Counted from the first letter of the stretch, positions 52,118-62,121 are shown. The stretch is 64,000 nucleotides of DNA from Bowmanella denitrificans (GCF_002887595.1 NZ_PEBU01000002.1:620001-684000); one strand, 5' to 3'. Numbers and translations are program-made. Notes: generated by a model not told the origin, from the letters alone.

Positions 52118-53719
52118 GTGAATACCCTGAGTAATGTAATGACAGCGCCGCGCTCCGGCAACCAGCTATCCAGACTGAGCTTGTTCTTTATTGTGCTGAT
52201 GTTGGTAACGGGCGGCTATTTCCTTTATTGGGGATTAGGCTATACCCACAATAACCACAGCCTGCTATTCGTATTGGCTACGCTGTTTGGCCTGTTTATG
52301 GCGTTCAACATTGGTGGCAACGATGTAGCCAATTCCTTTGGTACCAGTGTTGGTGCCGGTACCCTGACCATTAAACAGGCCTTGTTTATCGCCGCTATTT
52401 TTGAGGTCAGTGGTGCGGTAATTGCTGGCGGTCAGGTAACAGAGACTATCCGCAAAGGCATTGTGGATATGAGTCAATTGCATATGGACCCGATGCAATT
52501 TGTTTATATTATGATGTCGGCACTCTTGTCTGCGGCCCTTTGGTTGTTGTTTGCCTCTAAGCGCGGCTATCCGGTCTCTACCACTCACGCCATTATTGGC
52601 GGTATTGTCGGTAGTTCTATCACCCTCGGTATTTTAATGAATGGCAGTGATTCTGCCTTTGGGTTGGTGCATTGGGATCAGATTGGTGAAATTGCTATAT
52701 CCTGGGTGTTGTCTCCCTTGTTAGGTGGGTTGGTTTCCTACCTGTTGTTTGCGGCCATTAAAAAGCATGTACTGCATTACAATGATGAAGCAGAAAGCCA
52801 GCTGAAACGCATAAAAAAAGAAAAAAAGAAGCTAAAAGCCCAGCATAAGCAGGCATTTGAGCGCCTAAGTGAAATTCAGCAGATTGCCTATACCGGTGCC
52901 ATGGCGCGTGATGCTCATGTGTATGTTGAGGGAGACTTTGGTCCTGATGATCTGGAATCTGACTATTACCGCAGCTTGCATGAAATTGACCAGAAGAAGC
53001 AGGAAGTCGGCGCACACCGAGCCCTGGAACACTGGGTGCCACTGATTGCCGCGTTGGGGGCCATGGTGATTTCTGCCATGCTGCTGTTTAAAGGCCTGAA
53101 GCATATGAATCTGGGCCTGACAAGACTGCATAACTATCTGATTATGATGATGATTGGCGCCGCAGTATGGATGGCAACCTTTATCTTTGCCAAAACCCTG
53201 AAGGGCAGTTCACTGTCTCAGTCAACTTACTTAATGTTCAGTTGGATGCAGGTTTTTACCGCGTCAGGCTTTGCCTTCAGCCACGGCTCCAATGATATTG
53301 CCAATGCCATTGGCCCTTTTGCCGCCATATTGGATGTACTGCGTACCGGTGAAGTGGGCGCTACGGCGGCGGTCCCCACTGTGGCCATGGTGGCCTTTGG
53401 TATCGCCCTGATTGTCGGTCTGTGGTTTATTGGCAAAGAAGTGATCCAAACCGTAGGTCACAACCTGACGCAGATGCACCCTGCTTCGGGTTTTTCTGCG
53501 GAATTAGCCGCCGCAGCCGTGGTGATGGTCGCCTCTTTAATGGGATTACCCGTCTCCAGTACCCACATACTGATTGGTGCAGTATTAGGCATAGGCCTGG
53601 TTAATAAGCAAACTAACTGGGATTTGATGAAACCCATTGGCCTGGCCTGGATCATCACCCTGCCCGCTGCAGCACTGCTGAGTGCCGCCTGCTTTATGGT
53701 GCTACGCGCCACATTTTAA
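52118..53719 (+). CDS. pitA: Low-affinity inorganic phosphate transporter PitA
   Basis: 533-aa PiT-family permease, probably co-transporting metal-phosphate with protons. The duplicated family signature is [23 protein letters not shown] near the N-terminus and [20 protein letters not shown] in the second half, flanking ~10-12 membrane segments and a charged cytoplasmic loop ([16 protein letters not shown]). The start is either GTG 52118 or ATG 52139; neither has a clear ribosome-binding site. Confidence 0.93.
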   Translation: MNTLSNVMTAPRSGNQLSRLSLFFIVLMLVTGGYFLYWGLGYTHNNHSLLFVLATLFGLFMAFNIGGNDVANSFGTSVGAGTLTIKQALFIAAIFEVSGAVIAGGQVTETIRKGIVDMSQLHMDPMQFVYIMMSALLSAALWLLFASKRGYPVSTTHAIIGGIVGSSITLGILMNGSDSAFGLVHWDQIGEIAISWVLSPLLGGLVSYLLFAAIKKHVLHYNDEAESQLKRIKKEKKKLKAQHKQAFERLSEIQQIAYTGAMARDAHVYVEGDFGPDDLESDYYRSLHEIDQKKQEVGAHRALEHWVPLIAALGAMVISAMLLFKGLKHMNLGLTRLHNYLIMMMIGAAVWMATFIFAKTLKGSSLSQSTYLMFSWMQVFTASGFAFSHGSNDIANAIGPFAAILDVLRTGEVGATAAVPTVAMVAFGIALIVGLWFIGKEVIQTVGHNLTQMHPASGFSAELAAAAVVMVASLMGLPVSSTHILIGAVLGIGLVNKQTNWDLMKPIGLAWIITLPAAALLSAACFMVLRATF

Positions 53720-53731
53720 TCTTTACAAGTG

Positions 53732-53753
53732 ACGCCGGCCGTAAAGCCGGCGT
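53732..53753 (+). terminator. Hairpin after pitA
   Basis: ACGCCGGC-CGTAAA-GCCGGCGT, 8-bp perfect stem twelve bases after the pitA stop, followed by TCTGTATT, a weak T-run. Confidence 0.7.
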
Positions 53754-53880
53754 TCTGTATTCCAGCCGTTTGTCGCAGCCTTTCTGCTTTTCATATCAAT
53801 ACATTGCTGGTTGCTGGCGCAACGTCAATGGCGTTGCCTAAGCTCAAACTGACCTTTTCGTTTACATTGGTTATATATTT

Positions 53881-53905
53881 ATCGATATCGATTCCTTTAA
53901 GGAAT
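53881..53905. promoter_or_regulatory. Stacked palindromes upstream of the second TonB receptor
   Basis: ATCGATATCGAT (53881-53892) and ATTCCTT-T-AAGGAAT (53891-53905) are adjacent perfect palindromes about 85-105 bases before the receptor ATG. GGACC...GGTCC at 53927-53944 adds a third short inverted repeat. Candidate operator region; the regulator is unknown. Confidence 0.5.
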
Positions 53906-53987
53906 ATAAAATTAAAATCAGAACTTGGACCCGTTATAAGGTCCTGGCTAAAGTGCGGTGGCACACACAAACACGCAGGAGCGACAC

Positions 53988-56522
53988 ATGCAATTAAACA
54001 AACTTGCTTTTACCCTTAGCCGTCAGCTTGGCACTGGACTGCTTGCGTTGCCTTTGATTACCATCAGCAGCACTGCCGCCTATGCGCAGGATGGTGCCAA
54101 TGAGCAACTTGAACAGATTATCATCACAGGTACCAGACGCAGTGACAGAACCGTGGCACAAAGCAATGTGCCCATTGATATTCTGGATGCCGATCAACTG
54201 ACCTCTTCCGGCCAATTGGAAATCAGTCAGCTTCTGACCAATCTGGCCCCCAGCTTTAATTATCCCCATGCCACTGTTACCGATGGTACTGACCATGCCC
54301 GTCCTGCTGTACTGCGTGGTCTCGCACCGGATCATACCTTGGTGCTGATTAATGGTAAGCGCCGCCATGCCGGTGCGCTGCTAAACCTCAATGGTTCGGT
54401 TGGCCGTGGTTCCAGCGCGGTAGATATGAATATGATCCCGGCCGCCGCCATCAAGCGCATTGAGATCCTGCGCGATGGCGCCGCATCACAATACGGCTCT
54501 GACGCTATTGCCGGCGTGATTAACATCGTCCTTAAAGACAGCGATGATGAAGGCACTGTTGCCCTGACCTTTGGTCAGCACGATACACAAATGGCCGGGG
54601 TACCGCAGTTGACGGGCGTCTCCGGTGACGCGGCAGGGAATCTGCAGTTTAGTACTGGTGAGGATAGAAAACGCAGTGACGGTGAGACCTGGAACCTGTC
54701 GGTCAACAAAGGTTTAAGCATCAGTGACGAAGGTTTTATCAATCTGACTTATGAGTATCGCGACCGTGAGCCCACCAACCGTTCCGGCTTCGATCCCCGT
54801 CGTCAATATCCTTTGCAGGCCAGCGGTTTACTCGACCCAAGAGAGATGGAGTTTGACCGTTATAATCACCGGTTTGGCAAGGCTGCTCTTGAAGAGCACA
54901 GCCTGATCCTTAACGGTGGTTACACGCTTGGCGAGGTAGAGCTGTATGGCTATGCCAGCTATGGGGTGCGGGACGGCGAAAGCGGTGGTTTTTACCGACG
55001 GGCCAGTGATAGTCGCAATGTACCCGCCATCTATCCTGATGGCTTTTTACCCTACATTGTTTCAGATATTGAAGACCTGGGCGGTACTCTTGGTGCCAAA
55101 GGCCTGGCAGGCGAATGGCAATGGGATGTGAGCCTGACGCATGGTTGGGACAGTTTCAACTTTAACGTGGAAAACAGTCTGAATACCTCAATGGGTAATG
55201 CCAGCCCGACTAAGTTTGACGCTGGCACCCTGGAATATGCGCAATCTCTGCTGAATCTGGATCTGTCCCGCTATTACACGCCAAATTGGCTTCCCGACAG
55301 CCTGCTTGTGGCGGTGGGCGCCGAATACCGGCGGGAAAACTACCAGATTAAAGCCGGTGAACAGGCATCCTATCTGACGGTGCTGGATGAGCAGGGCAAT
55401 CCGGTGGCGGCCGGTGGTTCACAGGTGTTCCCTGGTTTTTCCCCCATCAGCGCTACCGATCGCAGCCGCCATAACTGGTCACTGTATGTAGACCTGGACA
55501 CCAATCTGACCGAGCAATGGAATATTGCCCTGGCCAGTCGCTATGAAGACTACAGCGATTTTGGTTCAGATGTGAGTGGCAAACTGGCCAGCCGCTACCA
55601 GTTGACAGACGGCTTGGCGATTCGCGCCTCAATCAGCAACGGCTTCCGTGCTCCCAGCCTGGCGCAATCAGCCTTTACCACCGTCAGTACGCAATTTGTT
55701 AACGGCGTGCCTTTTGAAGTTGGCACCTATACCGCGGACCATCCCGCCGCCTTAGCTTTGGGCTCGCAGCCTTTGCAGGAAGAGCAGTCCTTGAGCCGCT
55801 CCATTGGTTTGACCTACCAGGCAGGCGGACTGAGCCTGACGTTGGATTGGTATCGCATTAATATTGACGATCGTATTGTGTTAAGTGAAAGCCTGAGCGG
55901 CCCGGCGGTGGTGCAAATTCTTAACGACGCCGGTATCAGCGGAGTGCAACAAGTGCGCTACTTCACTAATGCCATAGATACTCGCACCCAGGGTGTCGAC
56001 CTGACTGCCAGTTATAATCTGCCACTGCATGAGTATGGCAGTCTGAATCTGACCGCAGCTTACAACCGTAACGACACTGACGTGGAACGTATTGCCGCCA
56101 ACCCGCCAGAGTTGAATGCACTGGATCCGGACCAATACACCTTATTTGGCCGCCTGGAAACCAAACGCTTTGAGCTTGGTACGCCAGACTCCAAGCTCAA
56201 CCTGTCAGCCACCTGGCAGTATGACAGAAGCAAAGTAACTTTGCGCGCGGTACGCTATGGAGAGGTGGTCGATGCCGGCAGCACAGCAGCAAATGACGAA
56301 GTGCTGGATGCTAAATGGATTACTGATCTGGATGTGGCCTATGAGCTGACGGAGCAGTGGCAAGTATCTGTGGGAGCCAACAACCTGTTTGATCAGTATC
56401 CCAGAGATACCATCAGCACTATGGGGCAAACGGACTTTAATCAGATCTTCCCCTACTCTGGTTTTTCCGCTTACAGCATTGATGGACGCTACTGGTACGC
56501 CAAGGCACAGTATCGATTCTGA
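53988..56522 (+). CDS. TonB-dependent outer-membrane receptor
   Basis: 844-aa receptor: signal peptide (LLALPLITISSTAAYAQ), TonB box LEQIIITGTRR, plug with AVLRGLAPDHTLVLINGKRRH and IEILRDGAASQYGSDAIAGVINIVLKD, and a barrel ending RYWYAKAQYRF. The ATG at 53988 has AGGAG eight bases upstream. Substrate unknown; resembles receptors for organic substrates rather than siderophores, and no Fur box was seen upstream. Confidence 0.94.
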   Translation: MQLNKLAFTLSRQLGTGLLALPLITISSTAAYAQDGANEQLEQIIITGTRRSDRTVAQSNVPIDILDADQLTSSGQLEISQLLTNLAPSFNYPHATVTDGTDHARPAVLRGLAPDHTLVLINGKRRHAGALLNLNGSVGRGSSAVDMNMIPAAAIKRIEILRDGAASQYGSDAIAGVINIVLKDSDDEGTVALTFGQHDTQMAGVPQLTGVSGDAAGNLQFSTGEDRKRSDGETWNLSVNKGLSISDEGFINLTYEYRDREPTNRSGFDPRRQYPLQASGLLDPREMEFDRYNHRFGKAALEEHSLILNGGYTLGEVELYGYASYGVRDGESGGFYRRASDSRNVPAIYPDGFLPYIVSDIEDLGGTLGAKGLAGEWQWDVSLTHGWDSFNFNVENSLNTSMGNASPTKFDAGTLEYAQSLLNLDLSRYYTPNWLPDSLLVAVGAEYRRENYQIKAGEQASYLTVLDEQGNPVAAGGSQVFPGFSPISATDRSRHNWSLYVDLDTNLTEQWNIALASRYEDYSDFGSDVSGKLASRYQLTDGLAIRASISNGFRAPSLAQSAFTTVSTQFVNGVPFEVGTYTADHPAALALGSQPLQEEQSLSRSIGLTYQAGGLSLTLDWYRINIDDRIVLSESLSGPAVVQILNDAGISGVQQVRYFTNAIDTRTQGVDLTASYNLPLHEYGSLNLTAAYNRNDTDVERIAANPPELNALDPDQYTLFGRLETKRFELGTPDSKLNLSATWQYDRSKVTLRAVRYGEVVDAGSTAANDEVLDAKWITDLDVAYELTEQWQVSVGANNLFDQYPRDTISTMGQTDFNQIFPYSGFSAYSIDGRYWYAKAQYRF

Positions 56523-56530
56523 CAAAGATA

Positions 56531-56555
56531 AGGAGCGCATTGGCGCTCCTTTTTT
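56531..56555 (+). terminator. Rho-independent terminator after the TonB receptor
   Basis: AGGAGCGC-ATTG-GCGCTCCT, an 8-bp perfect stem followed by six T residues, eight bases after the receptor stop. Confidence 0.93.
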
Positions 56556-56563
56556 ATTCGGCG

Positions 56564-56929
56564 TTAAGGCAGTTGCACTAAAGGCGCAAATCCCCCCCAG
56601 AACATACGCATGGCATCAAAGGGCATATCTTTGGGATTCATCATGTCGCTCAACCTTGGGTCGGCCATCACCTGTTCGTTGATTCTGTCCCTGTCCTGCC
56701 GTGAGGCATAGGTGATCCAGGCAAACACCACGATTTCATCGTCTTTTAAGTCTACCGCCTGAGGAAACGAAGTCACCTTACCGGGTTTGACGTCCTCCGC
56801 CACCCATTCACGATATTCCAGCGCACCATATTCTATCCAGACGTCACCGGCCTTTTGCGCCAATTGTCGGTAACTGTCCAGCTTGCTTTTAGGCACGGGC
56901 AATACGAAACCATCAACATAATTCGCCAT
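56564..56929 (-). CDS. DUF1428-family protein
   Basis: 121-aa protein with the family pattern YVDGFVLPVPKSKLDSYRQLAQKAGDVWIEYGALEYREWVAEDV and MPFDAMRMFWGGF; a dimeric ferredoxin-like fold is expected. Biochemical role unknown. The ATG at 56929 has AGGAG eight bases upstream. Convergent with the TonB receptor. Confidence 0.9.
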   Translation of the reverse strand: MANYVDGFVLPVPKSKLDSYRQLAQKAGDVWIEYGALEYREWVAEDVKPGKVTSFPQAVDLKDDEIVVFAWITYASRQDRDRINEQVMADPRLSDMMNPKDMPFDAMRMFWGGFAPLVQLP

Positions 56930-57041
56930 CGGGTTTTCTCCTGTTTTGCAGAATGAAGCGATAATCGTCCTGTGACGATAATATATAGTCGCTATGCCCG
57001 GCATCGTTTCGACATCTGCCTTGAAAATGCGCCCAATAGCA

Positions 57042-57067
57042 AAAGGGTCAACACATGTTGACCCTTT
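57042..57067 (-). terminator. Terminator of the M20 dipeptidase gene
   Basis: AAAGGGTCAAC-ATGT-GTTGACCCTTT on the minus strand: 11-bp stem ending in a T-run, 18 bases after the dipeptidase stop. Confidence 0.85.
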
Positions 57068-57085
57068 ATATGGTGATTTTGCTAA

Positions 57086-58588
57086 TTATGGCGTTTTACC
57101 AGCCAGTTCCACCATTACCGCCGTGTACATTTGCAGATTCAAACGAAATTGTGCGCGGCTGATAAATTCATGCTCTGAGTGACCGGTGTATTCCACCCCT
57201 GGCATTGACGGCCCGAAACTGACCGCATTCGGAAATAAACGGGAATTTGTACCACCACCGATTGCGATGGGCTCAGGGTTTTGGATGCCGGTGAAATGGG
57301 AAAAAACCGCCAGCAGCGTATCAATATGCGGCGCACCGGTTTGTACAAAGGGTTCACCGATATAGTTATGCCGGGCTGCCAGGGTGACACCACTGGCTAT
57401 CTGCCAGGCATCCAGCGCCTGATTAATCTCAACATCAAGCTGTTCAGCCGTCTTGCCGCGGGGGCGACGAATGTTGATATTGAGCTGCACGCCATCATCC
57501 ACCCCCTTAATCACCGTCGGGGAAACCGTCATTGGCCCCATAAAATCATCTGCATACGCAATATCACCAAACTTGTCACCATATAGCCCGGTTCCCAACT
57601 GGTCATTGATAAAGTTCACCAGCGAGCCGGCGGCGTTATTTGGCCAGCGCTGACCATTAAGCAAGGCGGCCAGATAGGAAATCGCATTCACACCATCATC
57701 TGGCTTTGATGAATGGGCAGATTTTCCTTTGGCCTGAATCTGTAAAGCATTCCCTTGCTGGTCAAATTGGAATTGCATGTTGTTGTATTGTTTAGCCTGG
57801 CTCTTTAGCTGCGCAACCAGGGCATTATCAGCATGTTGGATCACCGCACTGGCATCTTCGGGGATTTGACTACCAAAGAAACCACCGGAAAACTCAGACA
57901 AATAGGGCTGCGAAGTATCAATGGGCTGATTAGCAAAGGTCATGCTCAGGGTGCCGTAACCTTTTTCTGCAGTTACAACCGGGTATTCTGCATCAATCGT
58001 GATATTCAGATCCGGCAGGCTGTTGGCTTTAACAAATTCCTGTAGAGGACCCCAATCCGACTCCTCAGCCATATACACATAAAGTTCAATCCGCCGGTTC
58101 AGCTCAATGCCTTTGTCCTTAATCGCTTTCATAGCGTACAACGCGGTGGAAATGGGGCCCTTGTCATCTTCTGTACCACGACCAATCAAGCGCCCTGGCT
58201 CGCTGGTTTCATCCAGTTCAAAGGGAGACTGTGCCCATTTTGATGGGTCGACGGGCTGAATATCACCATGTGTAATCACACCTAATCGTTTTTCTGCCTC
58301 ACCGAGCGCAATCACCACCACATAGCCATGATCCTGAAAATCCAAGCCTAATCTGTGGGCTTGCCTGGCCAGCGCCGCTTTAAATGCCTGATGGGCTGGA
58401 TTATCCAATGCCGATAGCCCTTCTACCGCCACGGTGTTGTGCTTAACCAACTCGCGAAGGCTGTCGACCATAGCGGATTCATAAGTTTCTACTGCATAAG
58501 CTGCAATCTGCTGGGCGCGTATATCCGGTGTTTGGGCAAAAACCACAGAAGTGAACAGCAAAGGGATGGCCACCAGTGACCTGCGCAT
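57086..58588 (-). CDS. Exported M20-family dipeptidase
   Basis: 500-aa PepV/DapE-type metallopeptidase with a signal peptide (MRRSLVAIPLLFTSVVFAQ), so probably periplasmic. Zinc-binding segments: VITHGDIQPVD, GRGTEDDKGPISTALYAMKA, YMAEESDWG and GHSEHEFIS. A lid/dimerisation domain lies in the middle. The ATG at 58588 has GGAGATA upstream, favouring it over a start 30 bases earlier. Confidence 0.9.
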   Translation of the reverse strand: MRRSLVAIPLLFTSVVFAQTPDIRAQQIAAYAVETYESAMVDSLRELVKHNTVAVEGLSALDNPAHQAFKAALARQAHRLGLDFQDHGYVVVIALGEAEKRLGVITHGDIQPVDPSKWAQSPFELDETSEPGRLIGRGTEDDKGPISTALYAMKAIKDKGIELNRRIELYVYMAEESDWGPLQEFVKANSLPDLNITIDAEYPVVTAEKGYGTLSMTFANQPIDTSQPYLSEFSGGFFGSQIPEDASAVIQHADNALVAQLKSQAKQYNNMQFQFDQQGNALQIQAKGKSAHSSKPDDGVNAISYLAALLNGQRWPNNAAGSLVNFINDQLGTGLYGDKFGDIAYADDFMGPMTVSPTVIKGVDDGVQLNINIRRPRGKTAEQLDVEINQALDAWQIASGVTLAARHNYIGEPFVQTGAPHIDTLLAVFSHFTGIQNPEPIAIGGGTNSRLFPNAVSFGPSMPGVEYTGHSEHEFISRAQFRLNLQMYTAVMVELAGKTP

Positions 58589-58765
58589 AGTTATCTCCAG
58601 TACATATAGGGCCTTCAACCTATCAATTTATTTATTTTAAAACAACAAGTTATCAGCGGTGCCCGGCATCTTTCAGGAAAAGTATTATCTGCTCTGAATT
58701 TCCGACCATTCTGCTATGATGGTGACAATGCAAAATGGATTGAGTAGGTCGGGTTGCGCTGGACG

Positions 58766-59131
58766 ATGAATTTGCTGTGGCGGCTATTGGCAGTCGCCTT
58801 TGTGGTGATTGGTTTAATCGGTGTGGTAGTGCCAGGCCTGCCTACTGTGGTCTTTTTGCTGATTGCCGCCTGGTGTGCGGGTAAAGGTTGGCCTGCTCTT
58901 GAAATTTGGTTACTGAACCATCCTCGCTATGGCTTGCCTATCCGCAATTGGCGCCAGTTCGGGTCCGTACCGCGAAAAGCCAAAGTGTTGGCCACTCTGA
59001 TGATTTCCTGCAGTGCTCTGTTACTTTGGTTTTTTTCACTTCATCTGTACCTTAATGTGGCCATTAGTATTGTGCTGGTAGCAGTAATGTTGTGGTTATG
59101 GTCACGCCCTGAGCTGTCCCTGGACAGATAA
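58766..59131 (+). CDS. YbaN-like DUF454 inner-membrane protein
   Basis: 121-aa membrane protein with three to four hydrophobic segments and the DUF454 signature VVGLPTV-type stretch (VVVPGLPTVVFLLIAAWCAGKGWPALEIWLLNHPRYG). Function unknown. The ATG at 58766 (MNLLWRLLAV) is chosen over an in-frame TTG at 58754. Confidence 0.88.
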   Translation: MNLLWRLLAVAFVVIGLIGVVVPGLPTVVFLLIAAWCAGKGWPALEIWLLNHPRYGLPIRNWRQFGSVPRKAKVLATLMISCSALLLWFFSLHLYLNVAISIVLVAVMLWLWSRPELSLDR

Positions 59132-59150
59132 GTCAGCTTCTGTCTTTCCT

Positions 59151-59164
59151 TTGATTTAGATTAA
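59151..59164. promoter_or_regulatory. FNR-like site before the hemerythrin gene
   Basis: TTGAT-TTAG-ATTAA, one mismatch from the FNR consensus TTGAT-N4-ATCAA, centred about 64 bases before the hemerythrin ATG. Confidence 0.5.
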
Positions 59165-59221
59165 ATCTTGGCAGGCATGCTTCGGATATTCTGGCACTCC
59201 CTGGTGTTTGGAGCCCGACAC

Positions 59222-59662
59222 ATGAACAAATTCATTACCCGTTACTTCAGCGCCAATCAGCAGCGGCTGGAGCTACTGTATATCGGCTTTCGCAAATACA
59301 AGCGCAGCAGCCCAGAGCATGCTCAAAGGCTGTTTAAACTGTTTAGCCATGATTTGGCGCAGCATATGCAGTGGGATCAGAATCTGATATTTCCATTGCT
59401 GCAAGCATTTGGCGAACCCCCATTGGATGAACTGATCCATAAAGCCAGAGCCGAACAGCAAAAAATCCGCCAACAGGTAGACGCTGTAGAGCACTTACTG
59501 CGAAAAGGACAGGAAAGCCATGACGATGAACAGCGGCTGGAATATTTGTTATCAGACCACTTTGAAAATCAGGAATTTGACTTGTACCCGGCTTGTGACC
59601 GTTTATTTGATACCGACACCGTCACCAGATTGACAGAAAGTTTGTCTTCGTCACCACGCTAG
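59222..59662 (+). CDS. Hemerythrin-domain protein
   Basis: 146-aa four-helix protein. Conserved iron-ligand-like residues are seen in SHDLAQHMQWDQNLIFPLL (HxxxE-type helix) and LLSDHFENQEFDLYPAC (DH..E). It may bind oxygen or nitric oxide, or handle iron stress. The ATG at 59222 has GGAG nine bases upstream. An FNR-like box upstream suggests oxygen-linked control. Confidence 0.8.
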   Translation: MNKFITRYFSANQQRLELLYIGFRKYKRSSPEHAQRLFKLFSHDLAQHMQWDQNLIFPLLQAFGEPPLDELIHKARAEQQKIRQQVDAVEHLLRKGQESHDDEQRLEYLLSDHFENQEFDLYPACDRLFDTDTVTRLTESLSSSPR

Positions 59663-59821
59663 GGGCTCAAATATATCAGAGTCTGCTCTGCCACTGAGCG
59701 GGTTCACTACCAAGCTTGATAGCACTTATTTGTTGCCTCAATAACAATACAAGCTTTTGATTATCAAGGCTTACCTCTATTATTCTATGGCTTGTTTGTT
59801 GAACTGACGGATTTTCTGCTG

Positions 59822-61393
59822 ATGGATTTTATCTGGGTATTGTTTGCCTTCGTTTGTGGCCTGGGCGTGAAGATGTTCAATCTGCCGCCACTAATAGGTT
59901 TTCTGGCGGCTGGCTTTTTACTGAATTTTATTGGTATTCGTCCCGCCGAGAGCTTGGAAACCCTGGCAAATCTTGGCATTACCCTGATGCTGTTTACCAT
60001 TGGTTTAAAGCTGAACATTAAAGACTTGCTTAAACGGGAAGTCTGGGTGGGAACCGGCGTACATATGTTGGTGTGGTCCAGTTTACTTGGCGCTTTGTTA
60101 ATTGCTCTGGGTAGTCTGTCTTTAGCTTATTTTGCCGTCCTTGATTGGCAGACCGCCGCCCTGCTTGGTTTTGCACTGAGTTTCTCCAGCACCGTGTGTA
60201 TTGTTAAGTTGCTGGAAGAAGCCGGTGAAATGAAAACGCGGCACGGTAAACTGGCCATCGGCGTATTGGTTATGCAGGATATTCTGGCGGTGTTATTTCT
60301 GGTGCTTGCCACCGGCAAAACGCCATCGGTTTATGCCTTTGGCTTATTTGCCCTACTCTGGGTAAAGCCGCTTTTGAAGCGCCTGGTACAGTTATCCGGA
60401 CACGGAGAGTTACTGCCGCTAACCGGCTTCTTTTTGGCCTTAGGTGGCTATGAGTTGTTTAACCTGGTGGGTATTAAAGGCGACTTGGGGGCCCTGGTCA
60501 TGGGGATCCTGATGAGCAATCATGTCAAAGCCGCCGAGCTGAATAAGGCCTTGATGAGCTTTAAGGATCTGTTCCTGATCGGCTTTTTCTTATCAATTGG
60601 CTTTACTGCGCTGCCGGATATACAGATGGTGGGGCTGGCACTGCTGTTATGCCTGCTGTTACCGGTAAAATTCCTGATGTTCTTCTTTTTGTTTGCCAGT
60701 TTGCGTTTGCGCGGACGAACTTCTTACCTGGCCGGATTGGCGCTGAGTAACTTCAGTGAGTTCGGATTGATTGTGGTGGCACTCTGTGTGGAATCCAGCT
60801 GGCTGAGTAAAGAATGGCTGGTGATTCTGGCTCTGGCGGTGTCTTTTTCCTTTATTCTGACCAGTGTTATCTATCGTTATGCGCACTCGGGGTATAGCCG
60901 CTATCAGCAGCTTATCAAGCGCTACGAAAAATCCAGGCGCTTACCCGAAGATGTTTATCAGCAACCAGAAAATGCCCAGGTGCTGGTGGTGGGTATGGGC
61001 CGGGTCGGAAAAGGAGCCTTTTTAGCGTTACGGGATGTTTTGGGCAATAAAGTTTGGGGTATGGATGCCGACCGGGATCGTATCGAACGACAAAAATCCT
61101 TGAATTTGCAGGTCATTCTGGGTGACGGTGAGGATGCAGACCTATGGGATAATATGGATTTTTCCAGCGTTGAGCTGATTCTGCTGGCCTTGCCCTCCAC
61201 TGAGGATATCCGTCATATCCATGATCAATTGCGCAAAGCCGGTTATCGCGCTCAATTAGCGGCCATTGCCCGTTACGAGGATGAACGGCTGGAATTACTT
61301 CGCTATGGTATCGATCACGTATTTAACTTCTATACCGAAGCAGGTACCGGTTTTGCGGAGGAAAGCTTATTGCTATTGGATAAACCAGCTTAA
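59822..61393 (+). CDS. KefB/YbaL-type monovalent cation:proton antiporter
   Basis: 523-aa CPA2-family transporter: about 12 membrane segments with GFLAAGFLLNFIGIRPAES and LGFALSFSSTVCIVKLLEEAGEMKTRHGKLAIGVLVMQDILAVLFL, then a TrkA-N/RCK domain (VLVVGMGRVGKGAFLALRD) binding NAD(H)-type ligands. The RCK domain makes it closer to YbaL/KefB than to simple antiporters. Start: ATG at 59822 preferred over a TTG at 59792; not certain. Confidence 0.9.
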   Translation: MDFIWVLFAFVCGLGVKMFNLPPLIGFLAAGFLLNFIGIRPAESLETLANLGITLMLFTIGLKLNIKDLLKREVWVGTGVHMLVWSSLLGALLIALGSLSLAYFAVLDWQTAALLGFALSFSSTVCIVKLLEEAGEMKTRHGKLAIGVLVMQDILAVLFLVLATGKTPSVYAFGLFALLWVKPLLKRLVQLSGHGELLPLTGFFLALGGYELFNLVGIKGDLGALVMGILMSNHVKAAELNKALMSFKDLFLIGFFLSIGFTALPDIQMVGLALLLCLLLPVKFLMFFFLFASLRLRGRTSYLAGLALSNFSEFGLIVVALCVESSWLSKEWLVILALAVSFSFILTSVIYRYAHSGYSRYQQLIKRYEKSRRLPEDVYQQPENAQVLVVGMGRVGKGAFLALRDVLGNKVWGMDADRDRIERQKSLNLQVILGDGEDADLWDNMDFSSVELILLALPSTEDIRHIHDQLRKAGYRAQLAAIARYEDERLELLRYGIDHVFNFYTEAGTGFAEESLLLLDKPA

Positions 61394-61420
61394 AATCGTA
61401 GCTATCTATGGGGCAACTTG

Positions 61421-61870
61421 TCAGCGGCTGTGGGTATAAAAATCCCACTGCCGATGCAAGGCCTGGCCATCATCCCGTTTCAGATTAAGCACCAGTCGCC
61501 AGTGCATTTGCGGTTCTGTGCAACTCCCCAGGAAGCTGACAGCTCGGTGATGCCTACCTTCAATATGCTCAACGATGACAGGAATACGCCCCATAAACAT
61601 ATTCACGCCTTCAATATGAGCGGCCTGGAACGTTACCCCTGCGGGTAACAGTATGGAAATATCAAGCTCTTCTTCAAGGGGAATGGGTTTAGGCATGATA
61701 CTGATTTTGCCATCCTCGTCTCCCAGCGGGATAGCGCAGTCTTGTTTATCCAACTCACAAACCGATGCGGATTGTTCGCCGAAGTCTGAACGCCCCAGCC
61801 AGTTGGCCATCAACAGGATGATGGCCAGGAATAGCAGACTAAACAACCAGTTATGGGAAGTATTGGGCAA
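61421..61870 (-). CDS. Membrane-anchored hypothetical protein
   Basis: 149-aa protein of unknown family. One N-terminal membrane anchor (WLFSLLFLAIILLMANWLG), then a soluble beta-rich domain with three cysteines (CELDKQDC and SCTEPQM). Divergent from ccoN, with the FNR box between, so it may be co-regulated with the cbb3 oxidase. Not a recognised oxidase assembly factor. Confidence 0.6.
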   Translation of the reverse strand: MPNTSHNWLFSLLFLAIILLMANWLGRSDFGEQSASVCELDKQDCAIPLGDEDGKISIMPKPIPLEEELDISILLPAGVTFQAAHIEGVNMFMGRIPVIVEHIEGRHHRAVSFLGSCTEPQMHWRLVLNLKRDDGQALHRQWDFYTHSR

Positions 61871-61915
61871 ATCAGAGCTCTTTTACCGACGTGACTGGGC
61901 GGCCAGTGTGAATCA

Positions 61916-61929
61916 TTGACCAGGATCAA
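61916..61929. promoter_or_regulatory. FNR/Anr box between the hypothetical gene and ccoN
   Basis: TTGAC-CAGG-ATCAA, a near-perfect FNR site (consensus TTGAT-N4-ATCAA), 46 bases from the divergent hypothetical start and about 192 before ccoN. cbb3 oxidase operons are classic FNR targets. The distance to ccoN implies a long leader or a second promoter. Confidence 0.8.
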
Positions 61930-62121
61930 TCAAGCAGCGTTTAGGCTATCTTTTACGGTGCAAAAACCTTATCATTCGCGCCCGAAGCCCCGCCAAATAT
62001 AAGTTGTGTATCAAGCCTTTATCGGTGATGAATTAACAACCTTGTACTGGCGGTTTCGGGTTTTTTACCTATGTTTAACGGGTAATAAAACATTCCAACG
62101 AGCAGCGGAAGAACCAAGACG

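Noticed and set aside
56531-56555. Bidirectional terminator for the DUF1428 gene
   Set aside because: The minus-strand side lacks a proper T-run (TTATCTTT), so only plus-strand termination is called.
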